A stretch of 64,000 nucleotides of DNA, taken from Liolophura sinensis. Lineage: Eukaryota; Mollusca; Polyplacophora; Chitonida; Chitonidae. The position numbers and the translations under genes are program-made. Positions 44,790 to 55,431 of this stretch are shown here, one piece after another. Position 1 is the stretch's first letter, and the number at the start of each line of letters is the position of its first letter. The stretch spans positions 30,180,402 to 30,244,401 of the forward strand of contig NC_088301.1 of NCBI RefSeq assembly GCF_032854445.1. Reading direction: 5' to 3'. The notes below the pieces were generated by a model, which made no database searches, was not told the DNA's origin, and saw only the letters and a program-made list of their open reading frames with translations.

Positions 44790-47388
44790 TCAGATCATAA
44801 ATTTCACTGCATCAGTGCAACAATGGCCAGCACAGTTTACTCTACCCTCAGCCAGATATCCGCAATCTCTTAGAGAGGCGTTACAGCAGGAAAAGCCGAT
44901 CACAGGAGTTCTGCTGTGTTAACTCACCCCAGCTATTTACGAGGAGATGACACACTATACATTGTAAGGTTAATATCTACTTTCTTTAACTTCCCTTTGC
45001 TGGGTTTCATTTCATTTTTTATAATAGTTTAATATTAAATGCTAACTAGAGCATGTCGTTTTTCTATCTATAATTGGCTTTCAAGTCTGTTAGTTTCAAG
45101 TGTTATCACATCTTCGTGGTCACTGAATGTACGTACATATCATGACATTTAAGGCTATACCTTCATAATTATGTAATGTGCTACTTTGATCATTATTAGA
45201 GAGGCTTTAGTTCGTAAAAATAACAGTGTTAAGGCTAAATAACACGCTACATATAAGGCAGTCCAGCCTAATTCCTTGGGAGTGGGAAACAATGGTTTTT
45301 CTGGTGCATTATTCAACAGAGCATATTTGAACTAACATACATAAAAGTGACATATTTCTTTAAGTGAAGGAAACTGTGATAGTTTTTTTTCTTCCCATAT
45401 TACCATATTTTTGTGTATGTCTCGCAATCTGTTTGATTTAAGTAACATATTCAATTCTGAGTCTTCATTATTGGCAATCCTCTTTTGATATTCTAGCAAT
45501 CCTATGAGTAACCAATATAAGGACATGGCAAGGGCTATTATTCTGGCATGTCCATACCTTGGCCAAGTCCTCCCTGCTACAGATGCTAAAATAAGTGAGA
45601 AATTCTAAACTAGACTATAATTTTTTCATGCAACAGGAAATCACACCCAGTTTATTATTAACTCTACTGTTTAATCAAGATTATGTACCTTCTGTTTGGA
45701 GTTGTTTTCACCCTGTATGCCCAGCTTTTTGTAGAACCATAGTGTGGCATAGAACTCAAAAAAAAAAACCCAAAAAAACAGGCAACATCAGGTGGAAAAC
45801 GATAGATTCCCATTTCAGTTATATGCTTTGTTACAAAATTCAATGTCTTTAAAAACAGCTTGGTGACTGCAGGTTTATTGTGTCGATAGTTGATCATCAT
45901 ACCTTGCCCTGAGGTTCAAGATATAAAGAATAAGGTCTTTACTCCCTCATGTAAAACATACAAGAATCATCACGACACCTTACCTTGTGTTCCAAATAAT
46001 ATGTAGAATGGCAAGCATTTATGTGTGTGCAGGTTGTCATCGTACAGACATTTATTGTCTCTAATTCCCACACTTCTTACCTTGTAGACACTTTGGAAAA
46101 ATGCCATTGCACATACAGTGCACAACAGTCACAAACAGCTCGATAATGGAGTACCAGTGGTTGAACAAAGGAAACGCAAACCTCAGGGTAGTGGAACAGG
46201 TGACCACCAACAGACCACTCAAGTGAGTGTTTATCAGTGGGAGTTAGGAATTTTTGACCACAACGACCTGTTGAGGAAGATGACCTGTTAGGGAGCAACT
46301 ATGTGAACTGGATGAAAGGTAAAGGTTGTTGCTGTGATTTGTTGGCACTCTCTAATAACACCGACACCCAGTATGCAACATACTATTGTTAAGGGGCATA
46401 AATCAGTCAGTATGTAATTGATGTATAAATTTACCAGCAATACCTATACACTTGAGGTGTTAATTACTAATAAAACTATCTGCAGCCATCCCAGCTCAAA
46501 GCAGGCTTCTGCTCGTGCCGCAGCTCATGGGAGAGAAAATGGAGATGCTTGCTGTAAAGAAAAAAGATGTATGTATTCTTATTATGTAAGCACCTCATAT
46601 GTGCAAATACTGAGTACTGAAATATTTTATTGGATCTTCTGGATCCAGTTCTTTTAGAAAGAAAACTGAATCTATTCTGATTAGCCTAAAATCTATTACT
46701 TTCCAGCTTGAGCTGCTCACTCAGTGATTTTTTGTTACCCAATGCCATGCCTCAGTGAAGCTGACCTGTGATGTAATAAAAGTTAACCAATCAAAATCAA
46801 TTTTGTATCCCTTCATGGATAATGTAGAGAACACCTAAAATGAAGGCGCTGTTTAAGACATCATTTTATGGCATATATCAGTTGTTTTTTATGTAGTTTA
46901 TGTCTGTGTATTAATGCCTCTGGATATGTTTTGGTTCTTTATGTACATGGGTAATTCCAGAATTAAGCCTAACCTTGTTTATGTCCAGTGATTCGGAGAT
47001 CTCTTCATATGTACGAACGAATGACCAACAAGCAGAAAATAAAAATACAGACTAGTTAGGAAGGCAACTTGTTCTTAGTCATTCTTTACAATGCAATTAT
47101 ATTTTTTACTTTAAGAAGTTTGTAACATTGTTGACACTCCACACTTTCTTTCCAGATGCAGCCTACACTACTCCACCCACTGCTCACCTACAAAGGAAGC
47201 CTGAGGGCGAGTGTCTATCAGAACCCCTGTGCGTGATAGACGCAATATGCGAAGTGATTGCCACCCTTTATGTTTTTAATACAGCATATCCAAAAGAACC
47301 GAACACGACTCTGACTTTCTTCCAGCGTATCCTGCTAAATTTGAAGGACAACACAAGCATTCCTGTCCGTGTTCTTACGATAACATAA
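44790..47388 (+). pseudogene. Multi-exon uncharacterised gene, copy 1, probably decayed
   Basis: Exon candidates with AG/GT edges: 44790-44963, 45497-45594, 46088-46222, 46486-46568, 47156-47388 (terminal, TAA). Exon 1 carries FTLPSARYPQSLREALQQ, then an in-frame TAA at 44920-44922, then LTPAIYEEMTHYT. Its phase fits exon 2 (NPMSNQYKDMARAIILACPYLGQ). Exon 3 has two open frames; one reads LWKNAIAHTVHNSHKQLDNG, the other fits exons 4 and 5 by phase. Exon 5 encodes PLCVIDAICEVIATLYVFNT, then AYPKEPNTTLTFFQRILLNL. The layout resembles an unnamed metazoan family (a YEEMTxYT..WK..N..RKxL block and a C-terminal LYVFNxxYPK block), from memory. The stop and the phase conflict at exons 2-3 argue for decay. 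Confidence 0.45.
47156..47388 (+). CDS. Terminal exon of the uncharacterised gene, copy 1
   Basis: TTTCCAG acceptor, phase 1, 77 codons to TAA. It contains PTAHLQRKPEGECLSEPLCV and a helical segment with LYVFNTAYPKEPNTTLTFFQ. It is the best preserved part of the gene and identical in layout to 57797-58029. Confidence 0.5.
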
Positions 47389-48099
47389 AAAAAAATACAA
47401 ACTGTCTTGTTGGTCAGTGTTAGAACTCCTTTTACTGGCCATCTTATGTATTAAGCTTACACAAATAGTCCAATCCCCTGGGAGCTACACAAATGGTGAG
47501 ATGGGTTATTAGACATTACTTTTGGAAACAACTTCAAGTTATCTTTGTTGATTAGTTAACTGCATGGGTTCGATATGTGGATATGTGCATATGTAGGCCT
47601 AATCGCACTGGACGGTGATACAGTCTATCCCAGAGCTGTCTCTCGGTCTATATAACGTGACAGTTTTATCACGCAGATGTTTCAGGTGTTTTGACAAGGT
47701 GTCCTCAATAGCCTACATGGACTTGGGAAATGTCGGCGTTGAAACAGACCTTGTTTCAATTAATCAAGGCTGGAAAGAATAAATTACATGTATTGCATGT
47801 TAAAGATTGCGGCAAGAACTGACTAATGCATTTTAATCTAATTTTTATAAGAATGTGAATTTATCAAATTGATAAATTTTGTTAAAGGACCAACCCTAAT
47901 CAGTCTTTTCCTTGACTAACCTATTGTGGTAGCTATGATTAATGTTGATAATCAATATGACGAATTTGGGGTCACATGGAACATTGGGCCAAAGACTAAT
48001 GTAAGTTCGTACGTTTGAAGACTTTGTCAGTACAAGGAAAAGTGGTCATCTGGGAGAAAGGTTTACTAACATTTTCTAGTCGTTTTGACAAGTTTTTCC

Positions 48100-48675
48100 G
48101 TGTTGCCTTAGGTAGACTTGGCGAGTAGTTTTCGACTCTTTTTGTGAGATGTGCAGTTCAAATGTCTAAAGCAGATGCTACGAGAACTTTTTCACGTGTT
48201 TCTGTTGCTAGCTGCTAAAATATTGTCATGCAGAACTCTTTTGAAAATGAAGACAAGAAAGACCTACTGAATGGCAAATTTTCCATGTACATAGATCACC
48301 ATTATGCAAGGGTCGAATTTGGCGTACGATCGCGATCATAATTCCAAAAAGCTGCAATCACCTTACAGTTCCTTCGTGAAAGCGGCATACTTATATTTAC
48401 AATCAATTGTAAACTCAATTGTAGGGATTACAATCGATCGCAGCTACGATCGCTTTGTGGAAGCGGACCTGTATTAAATTTAAACTTTTCATACCTTCAG
48501 CGTTCAGTAGCCAATTCACCGCTTTCGCTGTCTAGGCCTACGCTTTCTTCTGCACGTTCACAACCATGTTCGAATCCAGCTCTCGCTAATTTCGTCTTTT
48601 GTTTTTCATCAACATGCAGGTGTTCACTGGCTTCTCAGAGGGCTTAGTCGATCTACCCATGAATCTGACAGCAGC
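48100..48675 (+). repeat. Dispersed repeat R1, copy in duplication 1
   Basis: Runs from GTTGCCTTAGGTAGACTTGG to GTTCACTGGCTTCTCAGAGG. It includes self-complementary stretches (TTACAATCAATTGTAA, CGATCGCAGCTACGATCG), suggesting a foldback or MITE-like element. Confidence 0.75.
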
Positions 48676-48691
48676 AGATAAGTTAAATAAA

Positions 48692-48958
48692 TAAATATTT
48701 ATTTATTTGATTGGTGTTTTACGGCGTACTGAAGAATATTTTACTTATGCGACGGTGGTCAGCATAATGAAGGGAGGAAACCGGGGAAAACCCGTGGGAA
48801 ACCCACCACAATGCACAGGTTACTAGCAGACCTTCCGACGTACGGCCTCTATAAGATAGACTTAAACTCACAATGACCACATCGGTGTGTGGCTCTTGAG
48901 TCATTGCGTCGTGCTGGCGTCCTACCAGCACGCCAGCACGACGCTAAACTAAAACTAA
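48692..48958 (-). mobile_element. SINE, copy 1 of the duplicated pair
   Basis: Reverse-complement SINE: ATTTATTTATTTGATTGGTG tail side, GGAAACCGGGGAAAACCCG, ending in a GC-rich hairpin-forming head region (48908-48943, GTCGTGCTGGCGT...ACGCCAGCACGAC). It truncates the BEL/Pao fragment. The left edge forms a palindrome AAATAAATATTTATTT. Confidence 0.8.
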
Positions 48959-48959
48959 A

Positions 48960-49600
48960 ACGCTAAACTCAAACTTTGGTGCTCTGTCGATTCTCCAATC
49001 TGCTTATCTCTGCTGAGAAATGCCGATGCTGGGCATACTTCACTAAAGTTATTTCTATGTCTTTCAAGTTTTTCACCGTCAAGAAAGTAGATTTGATACA
49101 TTCTTTGATCTGAGTTTGAATAAAAACTGTGCGATCAGAAGATCTGCTGCATCTGAGTCTTTTGAATTTTTCTGCTGCAATAAGAACCCAAGCCATTACA
49201 TTTTAAAGCTTCAGCCAGTCTGAGTGACGCTTCACCAGCTCATCAATTGCGAACATAGGTTCTGGTACTGTCACTGTAGTACCTGCGGTTTTCTTCTCCT
49301 CAGGGTCGTTTTCTTGTAGTGTCGGTTTGTCGCACAGCTGTGGCCAATGCGACTCTGTCGAACGTTAAAATGCAGGAGCATGGAACCATTCCTTATTTTC
49401 CGAAAACTTGGTCATGTGTACACCCCTGGAGGCACAGCCAGCGGGGTTTACAGTTGATACCACCTAGTTCCACTGTTTCGGTTCTGTACCATCGGTGATA
49501 ACAACCAGCCTGTTGGGCCGATTATCCGCCTTATCATATCAGCTCCTTGTTCCCAAATATGCGGTATAGGCCTTCTTCATCACAGCCATGACGATGGATA
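48960..49600 (-). mobile_element. BEL/Pao pol fragment, copy 1
   Basis: The minus strand from about 49600 down shows, in broken frames, a segment ending FAIDELVKRHSDWLKL, then VMAWVLIAAEKFKRL, then LTVKNLKDIEITLVKYAQ and a RLENRQSTK stretch. This matches the pol region between RNase H and integrase of BEL/Pao elements (xxRVxAWVLRxxxNxR...LTVEELxxAE). It is cut at the 3' side by a SINE. Confidence 0.7.
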
Positions 49601-50134
49601 TTTTTTCTTTTAAAACACACTCACACGCGCGTGTGGTTATGTAGCGTCCAAGCCCTTCCTAGGTTTGACAAGTACTGATATTTACGGTAATAATTTAGAC
49701 TTGTATATTTAGAGTTGCCCCCTTTTTTTATTTTTTTTGTTTATGCGAGAGAAATAATTTCAGAAATGTACTTTGTTTCATCAATTTATGGTAATTTTTT
49801 ATTCTGTATAATTACCTGGAAATAGTTCAGATAATAAGAATATAAGAATATATACCAGGCAGTACCCGGCTGTTTCAATATAAGACTGGCCTTGTATTAA
49901 AAGATATAGTCATGAGGTAGACCCCTGATGAGAGACAGACCGTGGTTGTATTAATCCTATATACTTCCCAAAAATTATCCGAAGCACCTTATCTGTCAGC
50001 AGTCACTGACTTCATTAAACTCATGCTCAGTTACAGGGAATTGTCGGGTCATGAAAGTGGGTATGTATATGGACAATTATATTTACCTTAACCAACCAAA
50101 ATGGTGCCCGATCAGGAGCTAGTCGCACATTTGG

Positions 50135-50805
50135 CTTTTTCAAAAAAATATCGGCTTAAAACAGTGGTTGTCTGCCATGATGGAAGAAATATCGGCTTAA
50201 AACAGTAGTTGTCTGCCATGATGGAAGAAACATCGGCTTGAAACTGTGGTTTTCTGTCATGATGGAAGAAACATCGGCTTAAAACAGTGGTTGTCTGCCA
50301 TGATGGAAGAAACATGGGCTTAAAACAGTGGTTGTCTGTCATGACGAAAGAAACATCGGCTTAAAACAGTGGTTGTCTGTCATGATGGAAGAAACATCGG
50401 ATTAAAACAGTGGTTGTCCGCCATGATGGAAGAAACATGGGCTTAAAACAGTGGTTGTCTGCCATGATGGAAGAAACATGGGCTTAAAACAGTGGTTGTC
50501 TGTCATGACGGAAGAAACATCGGCTTAAAACAGTGGTTGTCTGTCATGACGAAAGAAACTTCGGCTTAAAACAGTGGTTGTCTGTCATGATGGAAGAAAT
50601 ATCGGCTTAAAACAGTGGTTGTCCGCCATGATGGAAGAAACATCGGCTTAAAACAGTGGTTGTCTGTCATGACGAAAGAAACATCGGCTTAAAACAGTGG
50701 TTGTCTGTCATGATGGAAGAAACATCGGATTAAAACAGTGGTTGTCCGCCATGATGGAAGAAACATCGGCTTAAAACAGTGGTTTTCTGCCATGATGGAA
50801 GAAAA
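50135..50805. repeat. 41-bp minisatellite, copy 2, about 16 units
   Basis: Same unit as 39375-40295 but about six units shorter; the offset between the two duplication copies changes by 245 bp across it. Confidence 0.93.
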
Positions 50806-51334
50806 GGCTGAATGGGATCGATCCTCAGTAACAAATGTTTGCTTTTTTGGACCATGTCCTGGGCGTGTGCTGTAGTTGTTGAGAGTTATAGACATTTTTT
50901 TATGTGTAACATGCAAAATATGACTGTCTAGTCGGAAATATAAAGCACAGATATATTTATAGGACTAGGTTTTTGCGTAAAACAGCTACTGAGATAGAGC
51001 TACGTCGGCCAACAGATCAGCACATTTTTCTGACAAATCATGTAAAATTCAGAAGAAAAAAAAACCATTAATATTTTTGCACCAACGAGGTAATGCAAAA
51101 CTTAAAAAGGTTCATGGGGTGTAGGCTATACAGTGAAAAGATAACACTTAACATGATTGATCTATAGGAGAAAAATAAATTAGGGGCTATCTTTCATTTC
51201 ACAGAATATAACTTAGATTTGGTAGCAACGCATGAATGCAAAACTTCAATACATCCTGTTAGGGAGATACCACACCTAACATTTTAACTTTCTTTCTAAG
51301 GAACAATACACTAAGTTAAGAATTTACGGTGTTA

Positions 51335-51442
51335 AATATGCCGATGGAATATCCCCCTCGTGTTACTGTGCTCTACAGGTGTGCAAACCCTAAGCTCAGT
51401 TAATGCAGTGCTTTTTGAGATGCGACTCCTAACATTTTGTAT
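51335..51442 (+). repeat. Dispersed repeat R2, duplication copy 2
   Basis: As 41110-41215, carried in the second duplication copy. Confidence 0.75.
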
Positions 51443-51479
51443 ATATGAAATATATTATATACGTGAAATGGCGGAGCGC

Positions 51480-51935
51480 ATTCGAATAAACAGCCAGTTA
51501 AGCCGTCACCAGACTTGGACATTTCACTAGATACTATGTACAGTACGGCAGAACACAGCCCCAGTATTTACATACATACACTTTAGCACATGAAGAATCA
51601 ATATGCCAGAACAATCAATATGCCAGAACAATCAACATGGCAGAACAGCCAACATGTCAGAACAGCCAACAGCCATTAGTTTTCATTGCTTTTTGTTTTT
51701 TTTTTTATATATATATTTCAGGCCTAAATTTAGATTTAGACTTCGACCTGTACGAATTACTAAGTACAGTAGGTCACAACACAGCCCCAGTATTTACACA
51801 CGTATAGTTTAGCACATGAACAATCGACACGCCAAAACAATCAACATACGAGAACAATCAACATGCCAGAACAATCAACACGCCAGAACAATCAACATGC
51901 CAGAACAATTAACATGCCAGAACAATCAACATATC
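51480..51935. repeat. Same local repeats beside exon 1, copy 2
   Basis: Counterpart of 41240-41675, with more of the ACATGCCAGAACAATCA units (51835-51930). Confidence 0.75.
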
Positions 51936-51943
51936 AAACTTAC

Positions 51944-52001
51944 CCGCTTCTAGACACCACAAAGCTGCGATCACAACACAAATGAATCGTTCTGAAATCA
52001 T
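51944..52001 (-). CDS. Alternative receptor exon 1, signal peptide (distal duplicated copy)
   Basis: This is the counterpart of the 41.7-kb exon inside the second copy of the tandem duplication. The ATG, length (58 nt), donor site and phase are all kept. Two residues differ near the end: Trp-Trp becomes Trp-Cys, and Gly-Ala becomes Glu-Ala. It could splice to the same exon 2 across an intron of about 18.9 kb. No separate set of downstream EGF exons is seen in this copy, so it is an alternative first exon or a silent duplicate. Confidence 0.6.
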
Positions 52002-52113
52002 ATTTCTAGGGATTCGTAGCAGGCTGTGGGTTCTGATTTCTGAGTTGTCAGCGTCGAACAGCGCAAGATAATGTCACTTCGTTTGTAAATTATCAACGTC
52101 CGGGTAAAGTCTA

Positions 52114-52126
52114 GTCACGTGACTCA
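52114..52126 (-). promoter_or_regulatory. Overlapping CLEAR/E-box and AP-1 sites upstream of exon 1 (distal copy)
   Basis: GTCACGTGAC followed by the overlapping TGACTCA, identical to the proximal copy and at the same distance from the duplicated ATG at 52001. Confidence 0.42.
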
Positions 52127-53968
52127 ACCAGGAAATTATGGGTGGTTTCAGACGTGATAATGCTTCATTATTAAAAGTCATTTTTTCTTTTTGTTTTCTT
52201 TTTTTATATATATATTTCAGACCTAGATTTAGATTCTATGCTATGTGATCCAAGAGGTAGATAAAGAACTGATGAGAACGATGTGACAGAATTGACTAAA
52301 ATTGGGCGCTTTAGTCCCAGGCATGTTACCGGTGCCTGTTTTAATTCAAGCCTACTAAGAGAAGAAATATCAAAACGATTCAACACTTATGCGTATGCGA
52401 CGACTTTATTTATTTGTTTTTTGTTTTGTTTTGTTTTTTGTTTTTGTTTTTTGTATTTTATTATTATTATTTTATTACAGTCTACCTGAGATTAAGAGAC
52501 CTGTAGAAAAGAGGAAAAGCTTGTTTAAATACGCTTGTTTTTCAAACACTTCACAGAAAAACTTTCGTTGGTCAGTGCGATTAAAGTAAGATTAGTCACT
52601 CTGTAGTGACTAAGATAACCTCGTCACGTTGTGTCATACTGACGAATTTAAGCTTATATGCCAAAATGTGATACGTTGTGTTGACTAAGGGTGAATTCAG
52701 GAGTTCATCATTTCGACTAACATATAATTATTCACCTAGTGTGACTAACATAATTTAACTGCAGTAGTCAACTTAACTCACGGAAAAGGAGATAACTTGC
52801 ATTTTTCGTCCGGATAGATACGAACGTCTGGCTGTGGGGAACTCGAAGGCAAACCAATGGGGACAAACTCTTTACTTTGGTTACCATGTGAAATATTTAA
52901 TTATCATTATATGATAGTCTCAGTGGATTTCGCCACGATATGGTTTAAATACTGCTAATGTGGCGTTATAAACACCAATCATTCATTCATTCAATGAATG
53001 GATTCAGCTTTGGCGCCGGTATTGTAATTTTGTTTCTGTGCTGGTACCAATCTAATTAATAAAAGCAGATCGTATATGTACCGTTAGCGGTGACTACATT
53101 CTTACTCTCTTGCTATCAGCATGTAAAAGTATGAACACGGTATTTGTTTTTAGTTCCATTGGCGTGGAAAATATATTCTGCCTATTGTTGGTTTGTCATT
53201 TTGAATACGGGTGGTACTGCATGTAGACCTATATACCAGTTGAACAGCAGTTTAGCGTGAATTTTCAGAATAGGTGAGTTAGTTGTGTGATTTTGAGTAC
53301 AATGCTGGTTGAGTTATCAGTTTAGTAGTTTGATTGTATGGATTCACTAATCAATTCACTGATTGATCAACATAAATCTTTATATTATCAGTCATATATC
53401 AGAGTGTCTGACTGTTCATAAATTCAGGGTAGATAATCAGAATTTCTACTCACAAAGAGGGATTGGTTCTGCATTTTGTGCTGAAGGTAAAGTGTTAATC
53501 AGACGCAATCTGCTACCCAAACAGTCATGTTTTTTTATTCTGAATAGTCCACTGATCTAATGCTTCCATCTCAATTTAATTAATGTAAAAATCTCAACCG
53601 ATCATTAAATTTCAGCGAACTCTTATACATTTTCGTTTCGATTAACAACAACAACAAGCTGACGACTTTTCGACTGGGCTCATGGTTACGTTTGTGTAAA
53701 AGTATACTGATAAGTTATCGACGGGTTTTTCCGTCCTGTTTCTGACAACTGCAGCGTACGGTTAATTCTGATGATAAACTGGATGTATTTACCAAACGAA
53801 AGCTGGCGAAAGTCTTACTCTATCATCAGATCATACCAGTCTCACTGAGGAAGCATCCAGCATTCTGAAAACATATCTACAAGACCACAGAAACACTGAC
53901 GTACAAGTATTACCATCTTTTTCTGATTTGCAGACTGGTGAGTTTAGGGAGGGTCTTGACTGCATCAC

Positions 53969-54619
53969 TTGACATTAATCATACAGCAGGAAGTGATGTG
54001 GGGAATATCAGTCAACAAGCCGAAAATTTTGATTTTCAGCGACATTTTGCTTGCTTTCTCCTTTTCGAAATCAGTGAAGGTTGACGGTTTATTATATGAA
54101 TCTGGTTGCGCTGTAATCACTTCTTTTGATCACGATTACTATCAGTTTGTTAAGATAGAAAGCCGTTTTGTGATTGGTGGACCTGTTCACTTTTTATTGA
54201 TGTCATTGTACACTGAGGAGTTTCGTTCTCATCTCCATACTAATAGTGTCTCTGAAACAGATAGGTTTTGCCTTGAATCAACAGATGCGCTGCTTTCACA
54301 TCACCAATTGGGTATTTACAGAACTGGTTGGATTATTTGTATACAAATATCTTATATCCTGCATGCCAAGGTATTTATTAACCTAGATAATCCATGGGGA
54401 ATGAGCTCTGCAAGTACATGTAATATATGTGTTATCAGTGAATTCAATTTCATGCACCAACAAACGTTTGTAAATGAAAGTCCATATAACTGTTTAAATG
54501 AACAAAATGCTTATGTAAATACTATTTTTCCGATTTTCCACTCCCTGCCAAACAAGGCAAAACTGTGTTTCATTGAGAGTGACTCAACAGCACCAACTGA
54601 AACACTGTCAGCAAACTGA
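53969..54619 (+). CDS. Open exon-like region of the uncharacterised gene, copy 2 (longer)
   Basis: Counterpart of 43908-44450, 216 residues, with the C-terminal part that copy 1 lost (starting MHQQTFVNESPYNC). Most differences from copy 1 are substitutions, plus a 3-nt insertion giving an extra residue in the LHTNSVSETD segment. A one-base difference near 53957 changes the upstream frame relative to copy 1. Function unknown. Confidence 0.4.
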   Translation: MTLIIQQEVMWGISVNKPKILIFSDILLAFSFSKSVKVDGLLYESGCAVITSFDHDYYQFVKIESRFVIGGPVHFLLMSLYTEEFRSHLHTNSVSETDRFCLESTDALLSHHQLGIYRTGWIICIQISYILHAKVFINLDNPWGMSSASTCNICVISEFNFMHQQTFVNESPYNCLNEQNAYVNTIFPIFHSLPNKAKLCFIESDSTAPTETLSAN

Positions 54620-54965
54620 CAAGGCCAGCAATAATCCCGAATGCGTCAGCGTGAAACTTGAGAATTCTCAAGCTGATGGCGACACAACAGACCCTGCAGT
54701 TAACTAAAGAATCAATGAATTCCAACATAGTGACACACTTTTCTAGCCAGTTCCAACTGGCCTGCAGTTCAGGTCAGAAACAGAAATCTTATTTTTCTCA
54801 CAACCATTAAGTGGGTTTGTTATGAATATGACTTGTATAGAAAATGTACCTGCACCCCATACTTTAGTAATTGGTTATTAGGGTATAGTCCTTAAACATA
54901 TTACCCCTAAATTTAATGTTTCCTGTTGATTTCCAGTAAATTATAATGCTTAAAATGTGCTTCAA

Positions 54966-55372
54966 TGGGATGTAGGTCAGTGGGTAAGCTGTGCGACTCA
55001 ATCCTGACCTTTAGTCTGACACACTAAAGTGCAGGTTCAAACCCGACATGGAACTAGAAATTTGTAGATTCCCACATTTTCGCTATTTATAGGGCCTCAA
55101 CAATAAGCTGTCAGTGGTGATTGTGTGGCCGTTTGTGTATTTAACTGAAGCTCGTTGAAAATAACTTGTCTTCCATCATTATAGTGTGCAAGGTAGCCTG
55201 TGTGTCACATATAATAAAGTTTGTAAGTTTGCATCCAAAGGTCAGTGGTTTTCCCTGGGCATTCTGGTTCAGGGTCTTACATGAACAATATTCACTGACA
55301 GTCATTGTATACGTGAAAAAAAAACCTATATGGCATAAAACAACAGTCAAATAAATAAGTAAATAAAAAGAT
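54966..55372 (+). mobile_element. Another tRNA-derived SINE family, copy 2 (with head)
   Basis: The head contains GTCAGTGGGTAAGC (A-box-like) and GGTTCAAACCC (B box). The tail region ends AAATAAATAAGTAAATAAAA. The element lies just after the 54619 stop of the uncharacterised ORF. Confidence 0.6.
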
Positions 55373-55431
55373 AATGTCTATACAATTCTCATGTACGCTG
55401 AGTACTTATGAACAGTGTATTCTCTTTTCAG

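Larger units (their letters stand above)
38908..49659. repeat. Tandem segmental duplication, copy 1
   Basis: A block of about 10.75 kb that begins at ACAAGTACTGATATTTACGG and ends at AAGCCCTTCC. It is repeated head to tail at 49668-60269 with only scattered substitutions. It contains the 41-bp minisatellite, the proximal receptor first exon, plus-strand exons of an uncharacterised gene, a dispersed repeat, a SINE and a BEL/Pao fragment. Confidence 0.93.
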
